Shown piece by piece: positions 9,186 through 16,880 of a stretch of DNA of 64,000 nucleotides; position 1 is the stretch's first letter, and each line of letters opens with the position of its first letter. The notes beneath the pieces were generated by a model. The model did no database searches. It saw only the letters and a list, made by a program, of their open reading frames with translations, and had not been told where the DNA came from. Origin of the DNA: Bacteroidota bacterium (GTDB taxonomy: Bacteria > Bacteroidota > Ignavibacteria > Ignavibacteriales > Ignavibacteriaceae); assembly GCA_022573715.1 (NCBI GenBank), contig JACZTL010000001.1, forward strand, positions 1-64,000, given 5' to 3'. The translations under genes and the position numbers were made by a program.

Positions 9186-9242
9186 ATGATATTTAATGCA
9201 AAAGAAGAATTTGGAATGAGATTACTTTTAAGATTGGAATAA
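9186..9242 (+). pseudogene. N-terminal stump of a second Rrf2-family regulator
   Basis: An 18-codon frame reads MIFNAKEEFGMRLLLRLE and stops at 9240-9242. It aligns without gaps to the start of the intact Rrf2 protein at 7127 (MKFSAQEEYGIRCLIRIG): M-x-F-x-A-x-E-E-aromatic-G-hydrophobic-R-x-L-hydrophobic-R. No continuation was found in the other frames downstream. It lies 19 bp after the cysteine synthase-rhodanese gene, just as the intact Rrf2 gene lies after the bacilliredoxin gene. The remainder of the 410-bp gap to gpmI shows only AT-rich sequence. Confidence 0.6.
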
Positions 9243-9576
9243 CACTTCTTGGACATACTCGTGGATAACGGGAACACATCACTAATCTTTAATTCTTTAG
9301 TAGTTTGCTCTTCTTAATTTTCATTCTGTTTTAAATATCCATAGTCTTCCAAACTATCATTCGATCTATAGATTGATATGGTAAATTTATTTAAAGTACT
9401 TTAACTACATTGCGAATGTAATAAATTACAGCATTCAAAACATTAAATTTAGATTATTGATTCTTGCAACTAAAATCTCCATAGACTTTATTAATAATTA
9501 ATATAATTTTTCTTTTTAAGTTATCTTGAAGATCAAAATATTTTTATAACTTCCATTTATAAAAACAATTTTAAGT

Positions 9577-11202
9577 ATGAATCTTAAACTCGAAAAACTT
9601 CCAAACTTTAACGGAAGAAAAGGTCCATTATTATTTATTATAATGGACGGTGTAGGCATAGGAAAAAAACACGAAGGCAATGCGGTTTACAAAGCTAATA
9701 CACCTGTATTGGATAAACTATTCACATCAAAACTTTATACACAGTTAAAAGCTCACGGAACTGCTGTTGGTTTACCCACAGATGAAGACATGGGTAACAG
9801 CGAAGTCGGGCATAACGCGATCGGTGCCGGAAGAATATTTACTCAAGGTGCAAAACTTGTAAACAAAGCTTTCGAATCGGGAGATATTTTTGAAACCGAT
9901 ATTTGGAAAAATGTTATCGGCAAAGGTAAAGACTACGGAACGGTTCACTTTATCGGTTTATTATCCGACGGAAATGTACACTCACACATAAAACATTTAT
10001 TTGCTTTGCTTGACAGGTGCGAAAAAGAAAATATTGAAAAAGTAAGAGTGCATATTTTATTGGACGGAAGGGACGTTGGCGGTAGAACTGCGCTGAATTA
10101 TATTCTTCCTTTAGAAGAAAAACTGAGCAACATAAACAGTAAAAATAATTACGATTATAAAATTGCCTCCGGCGGCGGCAGAATGATCGTTACTATGGAC
10201 AGATACAACGCTGACTGGAACATTGTTGAAAAAGGCTGGAATGCTCACGTTAGAGGAATTGGCAGAAGATTCAAAAAAACATCAGAAGCGATAAACACAT
10301 TTTATAACGAAGATGAAAATATCATCGACCAGTATTTAGACTCCTTTGTTATTGTAGATGATAATAAACAGCCTGTAGGCAAAATTAAAGACGGGGACAG
10401 CGTTGTGTTTTTTAATTTCCGTGGGGACAGAGCTATTGAAATTTCAAAAGCTTTTGAAGACGACAATTTTAATTACTTTGGCAGAGTTGAAAGACCTGAT
10501 ATTTACTTCGCCGGAATGATGCAGTACGACGGTGATACTTTAGTACCAAAAAACTTTCTTGTGCAGCCTCCCAAAATTGACAGAACAATTAGCTCCTACC
10601 TTTGTGCCGAGGGAGTTAAATCTTTTGCAATTTCCGAAACACAGAAGTTCGGTCATGTAACATATTTCTGGAACGGCAACCGTTCCGGTTATATAAATGA
10701 AAAATTGGAAAAATATATTGAAGTTCCTTCCGATAAAATTGAATTTGACAAAGCACCGAAGATGAAAGCAGAAGAAATAAAGGACAAAACTATTGAACTG
10801 CTTCGTTCGGGTAAATATAAATTTGGAAGATTAAATTTTCCGAACGGGGATATGGTGGGACATACAGGTAATTTTGATGCCGCTGTAATTGCTGTAGAGA
10901 CAGTTGATAAATGTGTCGGTGAACTTTTAGATGTAATAAAAGAACTGAACGGTATTGCGGTAATTACCGCCGATCACGGGAACTCCGATGAAATGTTTGT
11001 ATTTAAAAACGGCAAAAAAATAATTAAAACTTCTCATTCTCTTAATCCTGTGCCATTTATAATTTATGACCCCAACTACAACGGTGAATTTATTTTGAAA
11101 GATATCTACAATCCCGGACTTACAAACATTACAGGCACACTTTTAAACTTGCTCGGTTATAAAAATGTGAATGATTATGATGAGTCGTTGATAAAGAGTT
11201 AG
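9577..11202 (+). CDS. gpmI: 2,3-bisphosphoglycerate-independent phosphoglycerate mutase
   Basis: Interconverts 3- and 2-phosphoglycerate in lower glycolysis using two metal ions and a phosphoserine intermediate; cytosolic. The 541 residues show the alkaline-phosphatase-like fold. The first metal site is IIMDGVGIG (21-29), the catalytic serine is in DMGNSEVGHNAIGAG (Ser75), RGDRAIE is the phosphate contact, and ADHGNSDEM is the second metal motif. GRDVGGRTAL belongs to the inserted transferase domain. It stands alone, with about 410 bp upstream and 209 bp downstream. The ATG at 9577 has no clear Shine-Dalgarno sequence. Confidence 0.96.
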   Translation: MNLKLEKLPNFNGRKGPLLFIIMDGVGIGKKHEGNAVYKANTPVLDKLFTSKLYTQLKAHGTAVGLPTDEDMGNSEVGHNAIGAGRIFTQGAKLVNKAFESGDIFETDIWKNVIGKGKDYGTVHFIGLLSDGNVHSHIKHLFALLDRCEKENIEKVRVHILLDGRDVGGRTALNYILPLEEKLSNINSKNNYDYKIASGGGRMIVTMDRYNADWNIVEKGWNAHVRGIGRRFKKTSEAINTFYNEDENIIDQYLDSFVIVDDNKQPVGKIKDGDSVVFFNFRGDRAIEISKAFEDDNFNYFGRVERPDIYFAGMMQYDGDTLVPKNFLVQPPKIDRTISSYLCAEGVKSFAISETQKFGHVTYFWNGNRSGYINEKLEKYIEVPSDKIEFDKAPKMKAEEIKDKTIELLRSGKYKFGRLNFPNGDMVGHTGNFDAAVIAVETVDKCVGELLDVIKELNGIAVITADHGNSDEMFVFKNGKKIIKTSHSLNPVPFIIYDPNYNGEFILKDIYNPGLTNITGTLLNLLGYKNVNDYDESLIKS

Positions 11203-11411
11203 TTGAAATAAGAAAAAGAAAACCAAAATCTTTAAGAATTCGAGAATCTATTCTCACCTAGATACATTGTTATTAATCCTGCCTTAAATGGCGGGGCTAT
11301 ATCACATTAATTATTACTGTTCCATTTATAACCTTGACATTATGTAACAAATTGGCAATCTTTTCTTATTGTTTTTGAAAAAATAGATTTTATTCTTTCG
11401 GGTTTTAATTA

Positions 11412-12449
11412 ATGTTAAAAAAATACTTACTAATATTTACAGTCGTTTTTGTCCCCACATTCTTTACTAACGCTCAAACTACAATAAGTAAATTTGCAGG
11501 CGAATTTCTTGCAATCGGTGTAGGCGGAAGAGCTTTGGGTATGGGAGGTGCTTATACTGCACTTGCAAATGATGTTACTGCAGGTTATTACAATCCCGCT
11601 GGACTTATACATTTAAACTATCCGCAAATTTCCATTATGCACGACGAGCGTTTCGGCAATCTTGTTAATTACGATTATGCCGCAGTTGCTATTCCCTACG
11701 GAACTGATATGACTTTTGGATTGAGCATTATGAGACTTGGTGTAGACGGTATTCCCGATACAAGGAATGCTCTAATAGATGCAAACGGTGACGGTATACT
11801 TGATATCACCCAGGACAGGCTTGATTACAGCAGGATTACAGAGTTCAGCAACCAGGACTGGGCTGTTTATTTATCATTTGCTAAAAGGCATACATCAAAT
11901 TTTTCATATGGTGCAAGCGTTAAAATAATTAGAAGATCATTGGCAGAATTCAGTGCAACGGGAATTGGATTTGATATCGGTGCTCAATACTCACCCTCGG
12001 AAAATATTTTCTTGGGTGCAACTATTCAGGATGTAACAACAACACTTGTTGCTTGGAGCACAGGCAGAAACGAATTGATTTCACCTACGGTGAAAATTGG
12101 AGGCGGTTACAGGTTTGAGTTATTCGGCGGAACACTTACGCCGGTTTTGGACATAGCCATCAGATTTGAAAGTAGAAATTTCGCATCAAATTTTAATTTA
12201 GGACCGATCAGTGCCGACCTGCAAGAAGGTTTTGAATACAACTATAAAAATGTTTTTGCAATCAGAATCGGCTATAACGATATTAAACAATTTACAATCG
12301 GTGCCGGAATAAAACTGCCGAAACTTTCAATTGATTATTCTTTTGCAAGATTCAATGATTCCCAAGATGAACGTCTTCCGGATACTCACAGAATTTCACT
12401 CACTTTAACATTGGAAGAACTAAAATTTTTAAGAGACGGTGTAAAATAA
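11412..12449 (+). CDS. PorV/PorQ-family outer-membrane beta-barrel protein
   Basis: 345-residue protein with a signal peptide (residues 1-21, ending TNAQ). The start of the mature chain, FLAIGVGGRALGMGGAYTALANDVTAGYYNPAGL, is the hallmark of the PorV/PorQ/UPF0164 family of FadL-like barrels. PorV shuttles type IX secretion substrates to the attachment complex in Bacteroidota. Alternating hydrophobic strands follow, and it ends in a strand-like TLTLEELKF segment. Many Ignavibacteria encode several such paralogues, so a specific role in secretion cannot be assigned. It is 9 bp upstream of the hydroxylase gene and may be cotranscribed with it. Confidence 0.85.
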   Translation: MLKKYLLIFTVVFVPTFFTNAQTTISKFAGEFLAIGVGGRALGMGGAYTALANDVTAGYYNPAGLIHLNYPQISIMHDERFGNLVNYDYAAVAIPYGTDMTFGLSIMRLGVDGIPDTRNALIDANGDGILDITQDRLDYSRITEFSNQDWAVYLSFAKRHTSNFSYGASVKIIRRSLAEFSATGIGFDIGAQYSPSENIFLGATIQDVTTTLVAWSTGRNELISPTVKIGGGYRFELFGGTLTPVLDIAIRFESRNFASNFNLGPISADLQEGFEYNYKNVFAIRIGYNDIKQFTIGAGIKLPKLSIDYSFARFNDSQDERLPDTHRISLTLTLEELKFLRDGVK

Positions 12450-12458
12450 TTTAACTCT

Positions 12459-13244
12459 ATGTTTTATCTTAAAGTAGAAATGTGGGTACCATTCATTGCA
12501 ATTTTTCTAATTACTTTTTTCCTAATTTGGGAATCTTTTACTCCCTTTTTTAAACCGCCAAAAGAAAGGACGGCGCACGGTGTAAAAAATATTGTTATTG
12601 CGTCAATTAATGCTTTGGTAATCGTAATTTTATTTTCAGGAATTACATTAATTGTTGCTAATTATACAGAGAAAAATAATTTTGGTTTTGTCCATTTGTT
12701 TAATTTAAGCGAAATACAATATTCCATCCTCGCTTTTATTATTATGGATATGTGGAATTATACATGGCATAGGATAAATCACAAAATTCCTTTCCTTTGG
12801 CGATTTCACAAAATGCACCACAGCGATCCAAATATGGATGTAACAACATCAGTAAGATTTCACTTTGGGGAAATAATTATTTCATCAACTTTGCGATTAG
12901 GTGTAATCTTCTTGATAGGCATTCCGATTTGGACTTTAATTTTTTACGACACAACTCTTTTAATTTGCACTATCTTTCATCACTCTAACATTCAACTACC
13001 GGATAAAGTTGATACGTTGATTCGGGCCATAATCGTATCCCCGAATATGCATAAAGTTCACCACTCCAGGATTAAAATTGAAACGGATTCTAACTACTCA
13101 AGTTTCTTAACAATTTGGGATAGGATATTCGGCAGCTTCAGAACAAAAGATGATTACGGTGAAATAAACTTCGGGCTGGACAATTATGACGGGAAAGATA
13201 AGCAGTCTTTGATTGGACTTATAAAAACACCCCTTACAAAATAA
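12459..13244 (+). CDS. Fatty acid hydroxylase / sterol desaturase-family membrane protein
   Basis: 261-residue integral membrane di-iron enzyme of the fatty acid hydroxylase superfamily. Membrane segments occur near 8-27, 45-67 and 135-165. The histidine clusters that bind the two irons are visible: HRINH (104-108), HKMHH (118-122), HHSN and MHKVHHS near the C-terminus. The spacing fits C-5 sterol desaturase-like or carotenoid hydroxylase-like proteins; the substrate is unknown. The gene follows the barrel protein by 9 bp and is closed by the terminator at 13266-13306. Confidence 0.85.
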   Translation: MFYLKVEMWVPFIAIFLITFFLIWESFTPFFKPPKERTAHGVKNIVIASINALVIVILFSGITLIVANYTEKNNFGFVHLFNLSEIQYSILAFIIMDMWNYTWHRINHKIPFLWRFHKMHHSDPNMDVTTSVRFHFGEIIISSTLRLGVIFLIGIPIWTLIFYDTTLLICTIFHHSNIQLPDKVDTLIRAIIVSPNMHKVHHSRIKIETDSNYSSFLTIWDRIFGSFRTKDDYGEINFGLDNYDGKDKQSLIGLIKTPLTK

Positions 13245-13265
13245 AAGAGTAACGAGAATAACCTT

Positions 13266-13306
13266 AAAAAAAAACCCAATCCAGTAATTGCAGAATTGGG
13301 TTTTTT
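13266..13306. terminator. Bidirectional terminator
   Basis: AAAAAACCCAAT (13269-13280) pairs with ATTGGGTTTTTT (13295-13306) around a 14-nt loop. The A-run and T-run make it usable from both sides. It sits between the convergent hydroxylase gene and the TlpA-like gene. Confidence 0.85.
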
Positions 13307-13329
13307 AAAATGAAATCTTTGAATTTTAC

Positions 13330-13875
13330 TTAAGATTTTTTAAGCAGTTTTTCTATCTCTGCCTTGAATACAGATTCTTCTCTATAACCTATAAAACTGT
13401 TAACAATGTTACCTTTTTGGTCAATAACAAATGTTGTAGGAATGGATTGAATATCACCGTAATCACTAACGACTTCCATAGTACCAAATAAAACAGGGTA
13501 ATTTATTTGAAATTTTTTCATAAAAGGAACTACATCATCTTTTGAACCAATATCAAGTGATACGCCCAGAATTACTAAATCATCTTTATATTCTTTTTGA
13601 AGTTTTACAAAACCCGGAATTTCTTCTCTGCAGGGAGGGCACCAGGTTGCCCAAAAATTAAGAATAATTATTTTGCCTTTATAATCAGATAATTTTACTT
13701 TTTTGCCGTCTGTATTGATCAACTCAAAATCGGGAGATTTAACGGCATCATCTTTTATTTGATTAACTACCGGTTCGCTTTTTTTAACTGGTGCTGCTCC
13801 CGGTGCTTTATTCCCACAGCCAGCGATAATAATCGATGAAAAAAATAAAATCGATAATAATACTTTAAATTTCAT
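13330..13875 (-). CDS. TlpA/ResA-like thiol-disulfide oxidoreductase, lipoprotein
   Basis: 181 residues. The signal peptide ends in a lipobox (IIIAGC, Cys20), so it is a membrane-anchored lipoprotein facing the periplasm. A linker of about 25 residues leads to a thioredoxin fold with NFWATWCPPCREE (Cys79 and Cys82) and the cis-proline segment SIPTTFVID. It probably reduces or oxidises periplasmic disulfides, for example apocytochrome c haem sites as ResA does; no cytochrome maturation genes are nearby. It follows a small membrane-protein gene by 13 bp and ends at the terminator at 13266-13306. Confidence 0.93.
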   Translation of the reverse strand: MKFKVLLSILFFSSIIIAGCGNKAPGAAPVKKSEPVVNQIKDDAVKSPDFELINTDGKKVKLSDYKGKIIILNFWATWCPPCREEIPGFVKLQKEYKDDLVILGVSLDIGSKDDVVPFMKKFQINYPVLFGTMEVVSDYGDIQSIPTTFVIDQKGNIVNSFIGYREESVFKAEIEKLLKKS

Positions 13876-13888
13876 TTACTTCTCCTTT

Positions 13889-14110
13889 TCAGTTGGATGG
13901 ATTAATTGTATTAGTAGTTTGGGCTTTATAGTCGGGAGGATAAGGGCCTTGATCTGGTACTTTTTTAGTGTTATTAATTATAAAAAAAATTATCAATATA
14001 ACTAGAACAATAGTTGTCCAAAAAGTATTTTGATATTTAGGATCTATCCAATGCTTTTTTTGTGGAATATTTTTTCCGATTTGACGTTTCTTTTTATTTT
14101 TTTTTGACAT
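13889..14110 (-). CDS. Small single-span membrane protein, function unknown
   Basis: 73 residues: a strongly basic N-terminus (KKNKKKRQ, then KKHW), one transmembrane helix at about 30-48 (TTIVLVILIIFFIIN), and a Pro/Asn/Thr-rich tail (PDQGPYPPDYKAQTT). The positive-inside rule puts the N-terminus in the cytoplasm and the tail in the periplasm. I do not recognise a family. It is 13 bp upstream of the TlpA-like gene on the same strand and has an AAAAGGA-type site before its ATG. It probably forms a two-gene operon with that gene and could help anchor or assist it. Confidence 0.7.
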   Translation of the reverse strand: MSKKNKKKRQIGKNIPQKKHWIDPKYQNTFWTTIVLVILIIFFIINNTKKVPDQGPYPPDYKAQTTNTINPSN

Positions 14111-14239
14111 AAAATCCTTTTACTATTTAAAATGAGATGAATTATATAAAAAATAAATTCTAAAATAAGAAAATATTTTTAATTGATAAGTTTACTAAAT
14201 GATTAAACAATACTAAAGATAAAAAAGTTCTAAATATCT

Positions 14240-14262
14240 GGAGGTTTTTAATGCAAGTATAA
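14240..14262 (+). other. Strong ribosome-binding site with a three-codon frame
   Basis: GGAGG (14240-14244) is followed after 6 nt by ATG CAA GTA TAA (14251-14262), and the terminator hairpin begins at the stop codon. It looks like either the remnant of a deleted gene or part of a short untranslated transcript. No neighbouring plus-strand gene explains it. Confidence 0.3.
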
Positions 14263-14297
14263 AAAAAACAGTCAAACTAATGTTTGACTGTTTTTTT
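14262..14297. terminator. Bidirectional terminator after the small membrane-protein gene
   Basis: Perfect 16-bp stem AAAAAAACAGTCAAAC (14262-14277) / GTTTGACTGTTTTTTT (14282-14297) with a 4-nt loop. On the minus strand it closes the 43-residue gene ending at 14309. Confidence 0.88.
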
Positions 14298-14308
14298 AAG
14301 GAAAGATA

Positions 14309-14440
14309 TTAGTAATATCTCATAGTTTGATCTTTTGGCTTGCTTTTCAATCGATATACAACATATGATGCTGCTACAATCACCCCAACAAATCCAAAAA
14401 ATATTCCTACTGCCGTAAGAACTAGTGATGACAAATTCAT
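14309..14440 (-). CDS. 43-residue single-span membrane protein
   Basis: The minus-strand frame reads MNLSSLVLTAVGIFFGFVGV, continues hydrophobic to about residue 29, then turns basic (YRLKSKPKDQ) and ends MRYY. This is one transmembrane helix with a short cytoplasmic tail. Support for a real gene: GGAGGG 8-9 nt upstream of the ATG, a perfect terminator 12 bp past the stop, and a plausible promoter (TTGACA 14519-14514, 17-nt spacer, TTAATT 14496-14491). The TGA of a preceding hydrophobic frame overlaps its ATG (TTATGA). I do not recognise the family. Confidence 0.65.
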   Translation of the reverse strand: MNLSSLVLTAVGIFFGFVGVIVAASYVVYRLKSKPKDQTMRYY

Positions 14441-14478
14441 AATCTTAGCCCTCCGATAAAAATAATTAAAAAAAGCAT
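14437..14478 (-). CDS. Possible upstream micro-ORF, translationally coupled to the 43-residue gene
   Basis: ATG at 14478 opens MLFLIIFIGGLRL and stops at TGA, sharing four bases with the ATG of the next gene. The frame stays open upstream to about 14604 and keeps protein-like composition (for example YIDAGSIFIYSLQSIHYVL) but has no ATG, GTG or TTG there. The promoter proposed for the 43-residue gene would lie inside that extension. It may be a leader peptide that couples translation, or a chance hydrophobic frame. Confidence 0.3.
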   Translation of the reverse strand: MLFLIIFIGGLRL

Positions 14479-14490
14479 AGCACCAAAAAA

Positions 14491-14519
14491 AATTAATTCC
14501 TGGTTTATTTTATTGTCAA
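14491..14519 (-). promoter_or_regulatory. Candidate promoter for the 43-residue gene
   Basis: Minus strand: TTGACA (14519-14514), 17-nt spacer, TTAATT (14496-14491). The -35 is a perfect match and the -10 is weak. Confidence 0.4.
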
Positions 14520-14653
14520 TGAGAACATAATGAATTGATTGCAGGCTGTAAATGAAAATAGAACCAGCGTCAATATAACTCGACAGAGGTGCAATTTTTA
14601 TCGATTAACGGTAGACAGTAGAAACATAATTTTGATTTTATGTTTTTAAGTAG

Positions 14654-15700
14654 TTAAGCCGTAGCTCCCCCACAACTTGAACCCGCACCGGCAGTACAAC
14701 CGAAGCAGTGGTTACCCACCATTATTTTTCTCCCCTCAAGTGCTTTACTGTTAAAATCTTTTATGTGTTTTGGTAGACCATTGTCAAGACTTATCTCCAG
14801 CATCTGGTTAAAATCACAATCGTAAACACTGCCTTCCCAGCCGATTGAAACCATATTTCTACACATAACATTTTGGGCAGCAATAGGATTAAAAGCAGAC
14901 ATTAGTTTATTCATATATTCCAAATAATTCCCCGATTGAATAAGATAATCCAAAAATCTACTGATAGGTAAATTGGTAATTGTAAAGAGATTATTAAATA
15001 CCAAACCAAATTTATTTTTTAGTTCTCTTTTATAATCCATTTCGAGAGCTTCCTGGTTTGGAGGAAGAAAAGCCCCGGTAGGATTATAAACAAGATTTAA
15101 TATCAATCCACTATCCTCTTTTCCATAACTCAAATCATTTAATTCTTTTATTGCTTTTATCGATTGCTCAAAGACACCTTCGCCTCTTTGTTTATCTGTT
15201 GTGGAGGAAGTATAATATGGTAATGAAGAAATTATCTCAACATCATTCTCCGCCATAAATTTTGAGTAATCTTCAAACCCGTTTGCAACAAGTATAGTAA
15301 GATTTGATCTTACAATTACGTGCTTGTTGATTTTTTTTAACTCCGTTACAAACCATTTAAAATTAGGATTTAATTCGGGAGCTCCCCCTGTTAAATCAAC
15401 TATCTGAATTTCGGAATCCTCTAATGCATTAAGACAATATCCCATTGTTTCCATTGTCATTATTTCTTTTCTGTCGGGTCCCGCATCAACGTGACAATGC
15501 TTGCAAACCTGGTTACACATCTTGCCTACATTTATCTGCAATATTTCTACTTTTGTTGCTGTTAAAGCACCGATACCTATTTCATTAAATTTTTCTTCAA
15601 ATGTAATTAGTTCACTCGGTTGATTGATTATCTTTAGCTGCTCGTTTGCAACTGCAAGTTCTTCCCCGAATGCTTTCATACTTTTATTTCTATGTTTCAA
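14654..15700 (-). CDS. arsS: ArsS-like radical SAM protein (arsenosugar-type, Cys-rich C-terminus)
   Basis: 348 residues. Radical SAM core with the 4Fe-4S motif CNQVCKHCH (Cys62, Cys66, Cys69), the DLTGGAPELNP motif, and a C-terminal cysteine region (HCFGC, then SSCGG near the end) of the radical SAM/Cys-rich family. ArsS joins dimethylarsinous acid to the 5'-deoxyadenosyl group of SAM to start arsenosugar synthesis. Some homologues are selenoproteins; here the frame ends in TAA with cysteines in the tail, so no recoding is needed. It is the last gene of a five-gene operon, 17 bp after the peroxidase-like gene. No ArsM methyltransferase is in the window, so the real substrate is open. Confidence 0.88.
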   Translation of the reverse strand: MKHRNKSMKAFGEELAVANEQLKIINQPSELITFEEKFNEIGIGALTATKVEILQINVGKMCNQVCKHCHVDAGPDRKEIMTMETMGYCLNALEDSEIQIVDLTGGAPELNPNFKWFVTELKKINKHVIVRSNLTILVANGFEDYSKFMAENDVEIISSLPYYTSSTTDKQRGEGVFEQSIKAIKELNDLSYGKEDSGLILNLVYNPTGAFLPPNQEALEMDYKRELKNKFGLVFNNLFTITNLPISRFLDYLIQSGNYLEYMNKLMSAFNPIAAQNVMCRNMVSIGWEGSVYDCDFNQMLEISLDNGLPKHIKDFNSKALEGRKIMVGNHCFGCTAGAGSSCGGATA

Positions 15701-15717
15701 TTAAATAGCTCCGTTTT

Positions 15718-16050
15718 TTACATTGATAATTTTGAGTTAATATTTTTCATCTGTACACCATGTACCAATGAAGATCCGCCCCTTATTGCACTTGCAACGT
15801 GTACTGCTTCTGTCATCTGCTCTAAATTAGAACCTTTTTCCAAACAAGACTCTGTGTATGCATCTATGCAATAGGGACATTGAACAGCGTGGGCAACTGC
15901 AAGAGCAATTAATGCTTTTTCTCTTTCACTTAATGCTCCTTCTTTAAATACTTCTCCATACCAAGCAGAAAATTTTTCCCAAAGTTTCGGGCTGCCTTCT
16001 TTCATACTGTCAAACTTTTTTAAGTCTTCCGGGTTATAATAGGATTCCAT
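15718..16050 (-). CDS. Arsenosugar-operon CMD/AhpD-family peroxidase-like protein
   Basis: 110-residue carboxymuconolactone decarboxylase-fold protein with the redox pair CPYC (Cys58, Cys61) in AVAHAVQCPYCIDAYTE, and VHGVQMKN near the C-terminus. The position where AhpD has a proton-relay His after the pair is Tyr65, as I recall for the subfamily that accompanies ArsS-like radical SAM proteins. It probably handles a thiol or peroxide step in the same pathway. It is 4 bp downstream of the DUF2064 gene and 17 bp upstream of arsS on the minus strand. Confidence 0.87.
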   Translation of the reverse strand: MESYYNPEDLKKFDSMKEGSPKLWEKFSAWYGEVFKEGALSEREKALIALAVAHAVQCPYCIDAYTESCLEKGSNLEQMTEAVHVASAIRGGSSLVHGVQMKNINSKLSM

Positions 16051-16054
16051 ATAG

Positions 16055-16855
16055 TTATTCCTTATGATAAACTAATTTGTATAAAAATATTTTGGTTTTC
16101 AGTTGGAGGTTATACAAGGACAGGGGCGAAGATAAAGATACAAAAGTATAAAATGAATTTTTATACTTAATAAATAAAATTAAAAAATATTTGAGGTGTA
16201 AATCATTGAAAATAATATTTTGGGAAATTGAAATAGTTTGTTCTACCTGGTACTTAAATAAAATATATACTTTAATAGAATATATTTTATCAAAATCATC
16301 TTTTTGCTTTAATAAATATTGAAATATTGAAAGGTCATTTAACAAAGAGATTAGTTCAAAAAACGTATTTGATTGCTGATAATTTATTGATATAAATTTA
16401 AATGGGGCAATTTTCTTAAAATCATTTTTATTAAGCGAAAGTAAATAAAAACCACCGTCTTTGGAGGGGCCAATAACAGAATTATTTTTTGAAGTATGTT
16501 TTGCTGCAAATGTTATATCACTTAATTTTAAAGATGGAGTATCATTCCCGATAACTACTATATTATCATATCCATTATTAAAAACTTTTTTTATTGATTC
16601 ATAAAATTTTTCACCAAATGTTTTATCCGGTTGAAGAATCAAAGGACAGCCGAACTTTGAAAAATACTCCTCGCCTTTTTCTTTGGTAGAAGAAATAAAA
16701 AAATCTAAATTTAAATTAGAAATTGCTTTGTAAATAAGGGATAATGAATTTTCAAAACAACTTTTAGATAGTTTCCTTAAGTTCTCGGTGCTTTTTATCT
16801 CAGCATCTTCTGATGGATCGCGTGAAAATAACAATATTGCTGTTTGATTATTCAT
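16055..16855 (-). CDS. DUF2064 (TIGR04282-like) nucleotidyl/glycosyltransferase, divergent form
   Basis: 266 residues of the DUF2064 family found in arsenosugar-type operons, a GT-A-like nucleotide-sugar fold. The DxD-region GNDTPSL and GPSKDGGFYLL are present. The N-terminal nucleotide loop, usually like AKYPxxGKVKTRL, here reads SRDPSEDAEIKSTENLRKL and lacks the KTRL basic residues. The C-terminal 80 residues are rich in Phe/Tyr/Leu/Ile and do not match the usual short tail. A canonical DUF2064 domain is fused to the glycosyltransferase encoded two genes upstream (17678-19033), so this copy may be a specialised or regulatory partner. Confidence 0.78.
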   Translation of the reverse strand: MNNQTAILLFSRDPSEDAEIKSTENLRKLSKSCFENSLSLIYKAISNLNLDFFISSTKEKGEEYFSKFGCPLILQPDKTFGEKFYESIKKVFNNGYDNIVVIGNDTPSLKLSDITFAAKHTSKNNSVIGPSKDGGFYLLSLNKNDFKKIAPFKFISINYQQSNTFFELISLLNDLSIFQYLLKQKDDFDKIYSIKVYILFKYQVEQTISISQNIIFNDLHLKYFLILFIKYKNSFYTFVSLSSPLSLYNLQLKTKIFLYKLVYHKE

Positions 16856-16880
16856 AAAAACCGTTATCTTAAATTTAATA

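Noticed and set aside
11334-11362. TTGACA upstream of the PorV-like gene as a promoter
   Set aside because: The -35 is exact, but the position 16-18 nt downstream (AATCTT region) has no acceptable -10.
14437-14604. A 55-codon upstream gene in front of the 43-residue gene
   Set aside because: The open frame has protein-like content but no ATG, GTG or TTG until 14478, and a better promoter reading overlaps it. Only the short coupled frame is listed, at low confidence.
14654-15700. Selenocysteine readthrough at the end of the ArsS-like gene
   Set aside because: The gene ends with TAA, and the expected cysteine positions are encoded as Cys, so no in-frame TGA needs recoding.
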